From positions 1 through 8,912 of the forward strand of contig USIN01000060.1 in NCBI GenBank assembly GCA_900554715.1: a stretch of 8,912 nt of DNA, read 5' to 3'. The stretch is from an uncultured Bacteroidales bacterium (lineage in GTDB: Bacteria > Bacteroidota > Bacteroidia > Bacteroidales > Muribaculaceae). The notes beneath the pieces are model-generated. The model ran no database searches and was not told where the DNA came from. It saw only the letters and a program-made list of their open reading frames with translations. A program made the translations under genes and the position numbers. Within the stretch, counting starts at the first letter, position 1, and each line of letters starts with the position of its first letter. Shown piece after piece: positions 1 to 7,181 of this stretch.

Positions 1-3
1 TCT

Positions 4-56
4 AAAAACAGCCGAGGCCGCGCGTTGATGACGGCGGCCTCGGGGATATTTTTTAT
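4..56 (-). terminator. Intrinsic terminator after the GDPD gene, probably bidirectional
   Basis: A perfect 10-bp inverted repeat (CCGAGGCCGC at 12-21, GCGGCCTCGG at 34-43) encloses a 12-base loop. Read on the minus strand, the hairpin follows the GDPD stop codon by about 26 bases and is followed after three bases by five Ts (8 down to 4), which fits a Rho-independent terminator for the gene ending at 70. Read on the plus strand, the same hairpin is followed by ATATTTTTTATT (46-57), so it could also stop transcription arriving from the left. Whether a convergent gene lies to the left cannot be seen. Confidence 0.8.
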
Positions 57-69
57 TAGGAGAATGTCT

Positions 70-834
70 TTATTTGAGAAGCGATTGGAGAAGTTCGGGG
101 TCGTTTGTGGTGATGAAATCCACGCCGTTGTCGATACACCACTGCATGTCTTCTTTCTTGTTGACTGTCCAGACGTTGACTTTCATGCCGAGGTCGTGGC
201 ACTCTTTGATCCATTCGGGGTGTTTCTTCATGGCTTTGAGGCTGTAGTCGACGCCTGCGCCTTTCATGAATTTAATCTGCTCGGGTACGAGGTCGCCCTG
301 GAGGTAATAGACACCGGTGCCGGCGGGAACGGCTTTGATAAGGTTGACGAAACCGTTTTTAGAGAAGGTGATATAGTCGACCTTGTCTTCGAGACCATAT
401 TTCTTGACCATGGCAAGGATGCGCTTGATGGCGGCACGTTCAGACGAGTTGCTGTCGTGGGGTTTGAGCTCGCAGACGATGCGGGTGTTGAGTTTCGCTG
501 CCTCGGCGAGATATGCGTCGAGAGTGGGGACATGTTCGCCGTTTTTGAGAGTCTGGGCGAGGACGAGTTCGGCGGGCGAGTGCTCGATGTCGACGCCGTT
601 GATGCTCGGGTCGTGGTTGACGACGAGAACGCTGTCGGCAGTCATCCAGACGTCAAACTCAGAGGCGTAGCAGCCAATAGAGTCGGCCTTGACAAGAGCG
701 CGGATTGAGTTCTGGGCTGAACCTTCGGCGTCCCAGTAGCCGCGGTGTGCGATGACTTCAGGCTTGGCGGCTGCGGCAGTGAAGCTTATCGAGGCGGCTG
801 CGGCGAGCGACAGGAATAAAGTTGTTTTTTTCAT
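70..834 (-). CDS. Exported glycerophosphodiester phosphodiesterase family protein
   Basis: This 254-residue protein belongs to the GDPD family (PLC-like phosphodiesterase TIM barrel), which hydrolyses glycerophosphodiesters to an alcohol and glycerol 3-phosphate. A signal peptide is visible: lysines at 2-3, a hydrophobic stretch at about 5-20, and an alanine-rich likely cleavage site near 22-23, so it acts in the periplasm or is exported. Family motifs seen are the opening H30-R31-G32, the metal-binding pair E59-x-D61, the catalytic H74-D75, and E122-x-K124 of the CELKP segment. The usual PENT after HRG is replaced by A-Q-N-S (40-43), which I recall as common in Bacteroides relatives. The C-terminal W222-T-V-N and the closing TTNDP (242-246) also fit. 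Length matches a single-domain GDPD. The 73-base gap upstream holds a promoter, so it is probably transcribed separately from the GH31 gene, and a strong terminator follows it. The actual substrate is not determined. Confidence 0.93.
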   Translation of the reverse strand: MKKTTLFLSLAAAASISFTAAAAKPEVIAHRGYWDAEGSAQNSIRALVKADSIGCYASEFDVWMTADSVLVVNHDPSINGVDIEHSPAELVLAQTLKNGEHVPTLDAYLAEAAKLNTRIVCELKPHDSNSSERAAIKRILAMVKKYGLEDKVDYITFSKNGFVNLIKAVPAGTGVYYLQGDLVPEQIKFMKGAGVDYSLKAMKKHPEWIKECHDLGMKVNVWTVNKKEDMQWCIDNGVDFITTNDPELLQSLLK

Positions 835-866
835 TGCGTTTTTATTGGTTTGAGAATATTGATGTG

Positions 867-874
867 CAAACTTA
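867..874 (-). promoter_or_regulatory. Bacteroidetes-type -7 box upstream of the GDPD gene
   Basis: The minus strand reads TAAGTTTG, an exact match to the Bacteroidetes housekeeping -7 consensus TAnnTTTG. It lies about 32 bases upstream of the GDPD start codon in an otherwise AT-rich gap. The expected -33 TTTG is not clear at the usual 19-20 base spacing (sequence there is AACG or ACGC), so this is supported by one element and by context only. Transcription would start near 860. Confidence 0.5.
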
Positions 875-907
875 CGTAATATAAATTTAACGGGCGTTTA
901 AAAAACT

Positions 908-3160
908 TTAAATGTTAAATTCAACGGTTATTTTGTCGTTGATGTTTTTACGGGCAATGTCGACGGCGGGACAATTCTTGTCGTTGTCTCGGCCGACGCG
1001 GGCTTTGCGTCCGTTGACTTTCACCGTTGAGCCGTCGGGAAGGGCCGGCAGCAGCAGTCGGTAAGCTCTGTGGCTGACCTGGCCGTCGTAAGCGCCCTCG
1101 GCGGGATGGACCGTGACGGTGGCTTTGTCGCCTGCCTGGGTATATTGCAGGCGTGTGGTCAAATACTTGCCGTCTTTGTAGCCGAGGCTGATGCCGTCGT
1201 CTTCATAAAGGGTGAAGCTGTTGTCGGCGTCGCCCTCGGCAGGATAGACGCGCATGACGAGGGTGTCGAGCGCCGCCGTGGCCGGGCGCGGCGTGTAGGG
1301 CTGGGTCGCCAGAATGTGGCCGCCGCGGACATATAGCGGCATCTCGTCGATGTCTTTGGCGATGTCGAGTGTCTGGCCTCCGTCATATTTCTCATGGGTG
1401 AAGTAGTCATACCACACTTCGCCTTCGGGAAACCACACTTTCTGCGACGCGGTGAGGCGCTCGCCTTCGCCGGGCGTGGTGATGGGTGCTGCAAGCAGCA
1501 CGTCGCCGAAGGTAAACTCCTGCGGCTGTTTGAACGACAGAGGCTGGTCGCCGTAGTCGATAAACATCGAGCGGTTGAGCGGCACCATGGTGTTGTGGGT
1601 CTGCCACACGCTGCTGTAGATATACGGCATCAGTTCAGAGCGCATGTGATAGAAGCGGCGCATGGCTTTGGTCTCGCGGTCGCCGCTGATCCATGGACGG
1701 CGGTCGAGGCGCGGGTCTTTTGTCGAGTGGACGCGCAGTGCCGCCGAGAGTGCGCCGAACTGAGTCCATCTCGCCGTGAGTTCGGGATTGGGGTCGCCTC
1801 TGAAACCGCCGATGTCGTGGGCCCAGTAGTAGCAGCCGCCCTGTCCGCTGCAGGCGGTCAGCTTGACCTCGAAGGCGAGAATCTCCCAGTTTGCCTGGGC
1901 GTCGCCTGAGAACTGTATCGGGTGACGGTGGTCGCCCCAGCCGGCCCAGCGGCTGTAGCCGGCGCCGCGTTTGCCGTCGCGCTGTGAGTCGCGGTAGTAG
2001 AGTTCGTTAATCCATGCGAGCGATGTGGCCTGATGGCCTCTGACATAGGGATAGAGATAGTTCTGCTGCCAGTCGAGCCACCAGAAATCGACGCCCATGT
2101 CTTCGTGCGGACGGTGGGCGAACTCGAAGAACTTCTCCATGTAATTGCGGTCAGACAGGTCGAAGAGCGGCACATCGTCGCCGGTATGGCCGAGAGCCTT
2201 GACAAACTCTTTATAATTATGTTCGTGAGGGCGTATGCCGTCGTGCGGATGGTCGTTGAGCGAGACGGTGACGCCGCGTCGGTGACATTCGGCGATCAGC
2301 GCGGCCGGGTCTTTGATAAGGTCGTTGTTCCAGGTATAGCCGTTCCAGTTGAGATGGCCGTTGTGGCCGGTACCCGTCGTGGCGTCGTTGGTGTGCCACG
2401 CCATGTCGAAGACGATATTGTCGATGGGAAAATCGTTTTTGTCGTAACCGTCGATGATGTCGAGGAATTCTTTGTCGGTATAATCCCAGTAGCGGCAGTA
2501 CCAGACGCCGTGGATATATTTGCGTGTCATCGGCACACGTCCGCTGATGGCTCCGAGGCTTGCGAGAGCCGCGCGGTAGTCATTGCCGTATATGAAGCAG
2601 TACTGATCCTGGATGTGGCTGTCGGTGTCGCGGGGCTTGAGCCATCCGTCTACAAGGAGGTCAGAGCGTTCGTCGTCGATGATATACCATCCGTCGCGGC
2701 TGAGAAGGCCGTCTTGCATCGGAATCTCTTTTTTGACGCGGTCGAGGGTTTCTATCGGGCCGCCGAGGTTTTTGGCGAGAATGAAGCGGTTGGTAAACGT
2801 GCGTTCTTTGCCGTCAAGCATGTATTTCGCCTTGAGATTTGATGTCGAGAATGGGTAGCCGTCGGCGTGATACCAGATTTTCAGGGCCGGTGTCGTGATT
2901 TCATAGCAGTTGTCGCCAAGGTCGACGACGTCAATCGAGTCGGGCGACAGCATGTTCGTGCGGTCGTAGGCGAAGAGAGTCGGCTCGTCAATGAAGGCCG
3001 CGTCTTTGGCATATTCGAGGCGCAGCAGGGTCGGGGTGACTATCGACAGTCGGTTATTGCCGAAAACCAGCGGATTCGATGCCGCCTTTCCGGCAGATGC
3101 GTTCATGACCGCACACACGGCCGCTGCGATAGAAAAGACTCTTCGGAGAAATAGTTTCAT
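908..3160 (-). CDS. Secreted glycoside hydrolase family 31 (alpha-glycosidase)
   Basis: This 750-residue retaining alpha-glycosidase has a signal peptide (arginines 6-7, hydrophobic 8-20, likely cleavage after A-S-A at 21-23; no lipobox around C16), so it is exported, probably to the periplasm. Order of parts: N-terminal beta-sandwich about 30-210, TIM barrel about 215-530, proximal beta-sandwich about 535-615, and a DUF5110-like distal sandwich about 630-700, the full GH31 layout. The likely nucleophile is D363 in the W-W-L-D-W-Q-Q motif (360-366), and the likely acid/base is D420 in F-S-G-D (417-420), with H448-D-I-G-G-F downstream. The WLDWQQ nucleophile motif differs from that of classical alpha-glucosidases, so alpha-glucosidase should not be assumed. 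Alpha-galactosidase, alpha-N-acetylgalactosaminidase and alpha-xylosidase activities are also known in GH31. It starts 17 bases after the chimeric gene upstream. No convincing terminator follows it. Confidence 0.95.
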   Translation of the reverse strand: MKLFLRRVFSIAAAVCAVMNASAGKAASNPLVFGNNRLSIVTPTLLRLEYAKDAAFIDEPTLFAYDRTNMLSPDSIDVVDLGDNCYEITTPALKIWYHADGYPFSTSNLKAKYMLDGKERTFTNRFILAKNLGGPIETLDRVKKEIPMQDGLLSRDGWYIIDDERSDLLVDGWLKPRDTDSHIQDQYCFIYGNDYRAALASLGAISGRVPMTRKYIHGVWYCRYWDYTDKEFLDIIDGYDKNDFPIDNIVFDMAWHTNDATTGTGHNGHLNWNGYTWNNDLIKDPAALIAECHRRGVTVSLNDHPHDGIRPHEHNYKEFVKALGHTGDDVPLFDLSDRNYMEKFFEFAHRPHEDMGVDFWWLDWQQNYLYPYVRGHQATSLAWINELYYRDSQRDGKRGAGYSRWAGWGDHRHPIQFSGDAQANWEILAFEVKLTACSGQGGCYYWAHDIGGFRGDPNPELTARWTQFGALSAALRVHSTKDPRLDRRPWISGDRETKAMRRFYHMRSELMPYIYSSVWQTHNTMVPLNRSMFIDYGDQPLSFKQPQEFTFGDVLLAAPITTPGEGERLTASQKVWFPEGEVWYDYFTHEKYDGGQTLDIAKDIDEMPLYVRGGHILATQPYTPRPATAALDTLVMRVYPAEGDADNSFTLYEDDGISLGYKDGKYLTTRLQYTQAGDKATVTVHPAEGAYDGQVSHRAYRLLLPALPDGSTVKVNGRKARVGRDNDKNCPAVDIARKNINDKITVEFNI

Positions 3161-3177
3161 GGTCGCGGATTCTCTGT

Positions 3178-4230
3178 TTATGGGTTGACGGTTTCTTTGT
3201 TGGGCACTGTTATGCCGCCAAAACTGAGATGTTTGTCAGAGACATTGACAACCTTGATTTCTATGCCGCGGTCTTCGATGGCCTGGGCGATTTTGTCGGG
3301 TATGTTCGAGTCGGTGATTATCACGTCGATATCTTCGATGTCGGCGATTTTGCTGAAGCCGCGGCGACGGAATTTCGACGAGTCGGCCAATACGATGGTC
3401 TTCTGTGCCGTGCGCATCATGGCGCGGTTGAGGTCTGACTCGCGCATGTCGGTCGTGGTTATGCCGAAGTCGAGGTCTATGCCGTCGACGGCGTCGGTGA
3501 GATGGCGGCTGCCCGAGTAGACGAGTTCGTATGGTATGGCCGCGTCGAAAGTCTCGGGATATTTCTCGGCGATGTATTTGGCGAACACGTCGTGGCGGGC
3601 CGATGTCAGACCGTTGCTGCCCATGCCGCCGTTGTATTCTTTCTCGTAGGTAGCTTTGCCGTATGACGAGAGGCCCACGATGACGTCGCCGGCCTTGATG
3701 TTCGAGTTGTCGATGACGCGGTCGCGGCGCATGCGGCAGGTGACGGTGCTGTCGACGATGATTGTGCGCACGAGGTCGCCCACGTCGGCGGTCTCGCCGC
3801 CGGTCGACCAGATGCCGACGCCGAGTGCGCGCAGCTCGGCGAGGAGTTCCTCGGTGCCGTTGATGATGGCCGAGATGACTTCGCCGGGTATGAGGTTTTT
3901 GTTACGGCCTATTGTCGACGACAGGAGTATGCCGTCGGTGGCGCCGACGCAGAGCAGGTCGTCGATATTCATTATCAGCGCGTCCTGGGCGATGCCTTTC
4001 CACACCGACATGTCGCCTGTCTCGCGCCAGTAGGCGTATGCGAGTGACGATTTTGTGCCCGCGCCGTCGGCGTGCATTATGTTGCAGTATTCTTTGTCGC
4101 CGCCGAGTATGTCGGGGATAATCTTGCAGAATGCTCCGGGGAAAATGCCTTTGTCGACATTTTTAATGGCATTGTGGACGTCTTCTTTCGATGCCGAGAC
4201 ACCGCGCATGTTGTATCTTTGGTCGCTCAT
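3178..4230 (-). CDS. purM: Chimeric ORF: PurM N-terminal part fused to DeoR-family sensor-domain C-terminus
   Basis: Residues 1-254 of this 350-residue frame look like Bacteroidetes phosphoribosylformylglycinamidine cyclo-ligase (AIR synthase, fifth step of purine synthesis). Seen are the QRYN-RGVSASKEDVH start, the ATP-binding D-G-A-G-T-K (55-60), I-D-D-L-L-C-V-G-A (89-97), G-G-E-T-A-D-V-G-D (144-152) and G-S-N-G-L-T-S-A-R-H (204-213). From about 255 it becomes the end of a DeoR-family regulator sensor domain: G-I-T-T-T-D-M, then L-A-D-S-S-K-F (281-287), then I-I-T-D (304-307). Full Bacteroidetes PurM is about 390 residues, so roughly 130 residues of the AIRS C-terminal domain are missing. 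The DeoR side lacks the helix-turn-helix and the first half of its sensor domain. Neither activity is likely to survive. Reading frame is intact throughout. It begins 25 bases after the antiporter gene and ends 17 bases before GH31. Recombination and assembly joining are both possible origins. Confidence 0.85.
   Translation of the reverse strand: MSDQRYNMRGVSASKEDVHNAIKNVDKGIFPGAFCKIIPDILGGDKEYCNIMHADGAGTKSSLAYAYWRETGDMSVWKGIAQDALIMNIDDLLCVGATDGILLSSTIGRNKNLIPGEVISAIINGTEELLAELRALGVGIWSTGGETADVGDLVRTIIVDSTVTCRMRRDRVIDNSNIKAGDVIVGLSSYGKATYEKEYNGGMGSNGLTSARHDVFAKYIAEKYPETFDAAIPYELVYSGSRHLTDAVDGIDLDFGITTTDMRESDLNRAMMRTAQKTIVLADSSKFRRRGFSKIADIEDIDVIITDSNIPDKIAQAIEDRGIEIKVVNVSDKHLSFGGITVPNKETVNP
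3463..3492 (-). other. Junction between PurM-like and DeoR-like coding sequence
   Basis: The crossover lies within codons for about residues 247-256. The residues V248-D-G-I-D-L-D254 are plausible in both families: PurM proteins have a segment of the type V-E-G-x-x-x-D-A-G-K-L-V-L-S here, and Bacteroidetes DeoR regulators have V-D-G-I-D-L-D-F-G-x-T-T-T. The shared stretch could be about 20 identical bases (3469-3489), long enough for microhomology recombination or for a short k-mer in an assembler to join two loci. The native sequences of the two parents are not in the window, so the length of identity is inferred. Confidence 0.7.
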
Positions 4231-4255
4231 AATGATTGGTTTGATATTTGTTGGC

Positions 4256-6424
4256 TTATTTGAGGGTGTTTAGTTTCTTGACGTCTCCGACGGCCCAGAT
4301 TATGTCGCCGGGCCTGAAGACAAGGTTGGGATTTGAGTCTATGAACTCGTCGCCGCGGTGAACGGCTACGACAATCGCGCTGTAGTTGTCGCGCAGCGAC
4401 GATGACAGGGGTGTGCGGTCGACAAGCGGCGACGACTCTGACAGCAGTATGCTCGTGAGCCTGATTTCGGGTCGCACGCCGCTCTCGGGAGGCAGCTCGG
4501 CCTCGATGGCAGGCAGAAGCGCCTCGAGTTCTTCGTCTGTGCCGATGACGCCGATGACGTCGCCGGGAAAGAGGCGGTTGTTGCCGCCGGGGATGGGTAT
4601 GACGTTCTGTCCGCGCTGGATGCTGACGACGTTTACGCCGAAGCGGTGGCGCAGGTTCGAGTCGGCCAGCCGCTCGCCGACGAAGCGGCATCCGGCGCCG
4701 ACGGTCATGAAGGCCTGATGGAGGTCGTTGACGACATTGTTTTTCTTGCCGCTGCGGCGCAGCTCGCGTTCGTTGAGGTTGTCGAAAAATTTCGATTCCA
4801 TGCGCGACATGCGGCTCCGCAGCTTGTGTGAGAAGACGAGGGCTATCGCCAGGATGATGACTAACGAGGCCCATGCTCCCACTTTGACCGAATAGGCCGC
4901 CGTGACGGTGTAGTAGACGAAGCCCAGGGCGATGACATAGCGGAAGATGGTTATCACCAGACGCGGTATGTTGTTGGCGTGGCCGCGGTCGGTGCTGCCG
5001 TAGCGCGTCAGCGGCGTCATCATAACCATAAGGAAGGGCGACATCAGCGCCACGGTTGTCAGAACGAAGATGAAGTTGGCCCAGTCGCCGGCGATACCGT
5101 CGAGCCACGGGCGCAGATAGCGCTGGCAGACGATGACGATGCCGATGAGTATTATTGCGTAGACTGTCGTGGGCCACAGATATTTGGCGATGGTCTCGTG
5201 CCAGGGGTTGCCGCCGGCGTTGTCTTTCGACGCCTCTTTCTGATAGCGGTCGATGAGGAAGCGCAGCTTGCCCGGCAGATGGCGTTCGACCAGATTATAG
5301 GCCGGCAGTGCCATCTTGATGAAATAAGGCGTGAGGAAAGTCGTGATGACCGACACGGCCACGACGATGGGGTAGAGTGTCGGCCTGAGCACGCCGAGGC
5401 TCATGCCGAGAGTGGCGATGATGAAGGCAAACTCGCCTATCTGTGTGAGAGAGAAGCCAGACTGTATCGCGACCTTGAGAGTCTGGCCGGTGACGAGCAT
5501 GCCGAAGATGACGACAGCCGACAGGATGAGTATCGGCCACCAGTATTCGGCGAGTATGTCGGGGCGCACCATCATGCCCACCGAGATGAAGAACACCGAC
5601 CCGAAGAGGTCTTTGACAGGGGTGACGACGCTCTCGATGCGCTCTGCATAGCTTGTGCCGGCGAGCACCGAACCCATCACGAACGCCCCGAGGGCGAGCG
5701 AGAAGCCGCAGTAGACCGAGAAGACGGCCATGCCGAGGCAGAGTCCCATCGACACGATCAGCAGTGTTTCGTTGTTGAGGAAGCGGCGCCAGCGGTTGAG
5801 CAGGCTCGGCAGGATGTAGACGCCCGTGAGAAACCAGATTACGAGGAAGAAGATGAGTTTGCCGATGCTGTAGAGCATTTCGACGCCCTCGACGCTGTTG
5901 TTGACGGCGATTGACGACAGTATCACCATCATCACCACGGCGAAGAGGTCTTCGACGATGAGCACGGCGAGCACCTGCGAGGCAAACTTCTGCTGTCTCA
6001 GTCCCAGATCTGTGAATGCCTTGATGATTATGGTCGTCGACGACATCGACAGCATGCCGCCGAGGAAGAGACTGTTGATATAGTTGAAGTCAAGCACGTG
6101 GCCTATGGCATAGCCGGCACCCATCATGCCCGAGACGATGATGAGGGCCGTGACGATGGCCGAGCCGCCCGAATTGACGAGTTTCCTGAAGCTGAATTCG
6201 AGACCGAGCGAGAAGAGCAGCACGACGATGCCGATCTGTGCCCAGAAATCGATATTGCCCTCGGTCGTCACCGACGGCAGGTATGTGAAATGGGGGCTTG
6301 CGAGAAAACCGGCGACGATATAGCCGAGCACGACGGGCTGCTTTATCCATTTGAAGAGGATGGTGACGGCCGCTCCGAGCAGGAGGATAAAGGCCAGGTC
6401 TGAGATCAGTCCTTCGATATTCAT
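4256..6424 (-). CDS. CPA2-family cation:proton antiporter with tandem RCK_C (TrkA_C-like) domains
   Basis: This 722-residue inner-membrane protein exchanges monovalent cations (K+ or Na+) for protons. Residues about 5-380 form the Na+/H+ exchanger domain, with the L-F-S-L-G-L-E-F motif (70-77) and the acidic pair E158-D159 in the transmembrane segment V-L-I-V-E-D-L-F, at the ion-site position of this family. After a polar linker (about 385-412) come four more hydrophobic segments (about 418-436, 449-470, 487-508, 514-531), which the E. coli KefB/KefC proteins lack. The cytoplasmic tail has two RCK_C-like units (about 575-640 and 652-722), each ending in a P-G-D turn (P620-G-D and P705-G-D). 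There is no RCK_N nucleotide-binding domain, so KefB or KefC names are avoided. It starts 10 bases after the mgtC-like gene and is followed after 25 bases by the chimeric purM. The combination suggests ligand-gated ion or pH homeostasis. The cation is not known. Confidence 0.93.
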   Translation of the reverse strand: MNIEGLISDLAFILLLGAAVTILFKWIKQPVVLGYIVAGFLASPHFTYLPSVTTEGNIDFWAQIGIVVLLFSLGLEFSFRKLVNSGGSAIVTALIIVSGMMGAGYAIGHVLDFNYINSLFLGGMLSMSSTTIIIKAFTDLGLRQQKFASQVLAVLIVEDLFAVVMMVILSSIAVNNSVEGVEMLYSIGKLIFFLVIWFLTGVYILPSLLNRWRRFLNNETLLIVSMGLCLGMAVFSVYCGFSLALGAFVMGSVLAGTSYAERIESVVTPVKDLFGSVFFISVGMMVRPDILAEYWWPILILSAVVIFGMLVTGQTLKVAIQSGFSLTQIGEFAFIIATLGMSLGVLRPTLYPIVVAVSVITTFLTPYFIKMALPAYNLVERHLPGKLRFLIDRYQKEASKDNAGGNPWHETIAKYLWPTTVYAIILIGIVIVCQRYLRPWLDGIAGDWANFIFVLTTVALMSPFLMVMMTPLTRYGSTDRGHANNIPRLVITIFRYVIALGFVYYTVTAAYSVKVGAWASLVIILAIALVFSHKLRSRMSRMESKFFDNLNERELRRSGKKNNVVNDLHQAFMTVGAGCRFVGERLADSNLRHRFGVNVVSIQRGQNVIPIPGGNNRLFPGDVIGVIGTDEELEALLPAIEAELPPESGVRPEIRLTSILLSESSPLVDRTPLSSSLRDNYSAIVVAVHRGDEFIDSNPNLVFRPGDIIWAVGDVKKLNTLK

Positions 6425-6434
6425 GTCTGTCGTG

Positions 6435-7169
6435 TCAGATGTTTAGCTGGTTTGTGAGGGTTATGGCCTGGGTGGGATATAGTTTTTCAAACTCCGAGAA
6501 GAGTTCGATGTAGTCTGTCGTTTCTTTGACGATTACGACGAGGTTGAGACGTGTCTCGCCAAGGGTGTAGTCATATTCGACGAAGAAGTTGTTGAGGTCG
6601 ATGTGACGGCGGTGCATCACCTCGCGGTATTTTGAGATGTCGGTGAGGATGCAGCCGAGTTTGATGCGTATGATGCGTGACTCCGAGCCGAGGCTGATGC
6701 GGTGCTCGATGCGCTCGAGCTGTACGAGTATGAAGAGTATCAGCCCCGTGGCTGCGACCGACACCCAGTACATGCCGACGCCGACGGCCATGCCTATGGT
6801 CGCCACCATCCAGATTCCGGCGGCTGTCGTGAGGCCGCGCACCGACCCTTTCATCTGTATTATGGCGCCGGCGCCGAGAAAGCCGATGCCGGTGATGACC
6901 TGTGCCGCGATGCGGCCGGGGTCGCCGTTCTTGAGTCCGAGATATTCCTGGGGAACGTAGATTGACAGCAGCATCGCCAGCGTGGCACCCATGGCTATGA
7001 GCGAGAATGTGCGCACTCCGGCCGACTGCCCCTTGCGTTTGCGCTCATAGCCGACGACGCTGCCGAGAAGCATGCTCAGCAGCAGCCGGTAGATCGACGA
7101 CACCGTGTTGACTTCGATGCCGTTTACCGCGCTGTAGCAGTCGTTCCATAGTCCGGAAATCACGCTCAT
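6435..7169 (-). CDS. MgtC/SapB family membrane protein with C-terminal cytoplasmic domain
   Basis: This 244-residue protein has the MgtC/SapB membrane domain at about 25-155. Hallmarks are R28-L-L-L-S-M-L-L-G-S-V-V-G-Y-E-R (28-43), G-V-R-T-F (51-55), the strongly conserved G-I-G-F-L-G-A-G-A-I (94-103), V-R-G-L-T-T-A-A (110-117) and W120 in a further helix. About four to five hydrophobic segments are visible. Residues about 160-240 form a soluble alpha/beta tail, probably of the ACT-like type found on many MgtC proteins. Family members affect growth at low magnesium and intracellular survival, and some act on the F1Fo ATP synthase, but the biochemical role outside pathogens is unsettled. Position 12 bases after the coiled-coil gene and 10 bases before the antiporter indicates co-transcription and a shared role in ion or membrane-potential homeostasis (inference). 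No magnesium riboswitch or leader is visible in front of it. Confidence 0.93.
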   Translation of the reverse strand: MSVISGLWNDCYSAVNGIEVNTVSSIYRLLLSMLLGSVVGYERKRKGQSAGVRTFSLIAMGATLAMLLSIYVPQEYLGLKNGDPGRIAAQVITGIGFLGAGAIIQMKGSVRGLTTAAGIWMVATIGMAVGVGMYWVSVAATGLILFILVQLERIEHRISLGSESRIIRIKLGCILTDISKYREVMHRRHIDLNNFFVEYDYTLGETRLNLVVIVKETTDYIELFSEFEKLYPTQAITLTNQLNI

Positions 7170-7181
7170 GGTGACGGGGTG

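Noticed and set aside
25..708. A 227-residue plus-strand frame antisense to the GDPD gene
   Set aside because: The minus strand holds a complete GDPD with signal peptide and catalytic motifs; the plus-strand frame begins inside the terminator hairpin and has no family features.
886..903. AT-rich near-palindrome TTTAACGGGCGTTTAAA after the GH31 gene, considered as a terminator or operator
   Set aside because: The pairing is imperfect, the loop is very short and no T-tract follows in the right place; too weak to call.
2033..2842. A 269-residue plus-strand frame antisense to GH31
   Set aside because: It is the mirror of a strong GH31 coding sequence and has V/D/E-rich low-information composition.
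4227..5177. A 316-residue open frame on the minus strand overlapping the antiporter gene
   Set aside because: It is rich in R, H, P and A, has no recognisable domain, and lies out of phase within a clear antiporter coding sequence; typical GC-rich shadow frame.
4979..5914. A 311-residue plus-strand frame antisense to the antiporter
   Set aside because: Composition is dominated by D, E, H and A, as expected for the reverse of membrane-protein codons; no domain or promoter seen.
6435..7169. Possible Mg2+-sensing leader or riboswitch before the MgtC-like gene
   Set aside because: Only 12 bases separate it from the preceding gene, so there is no room for a leader.
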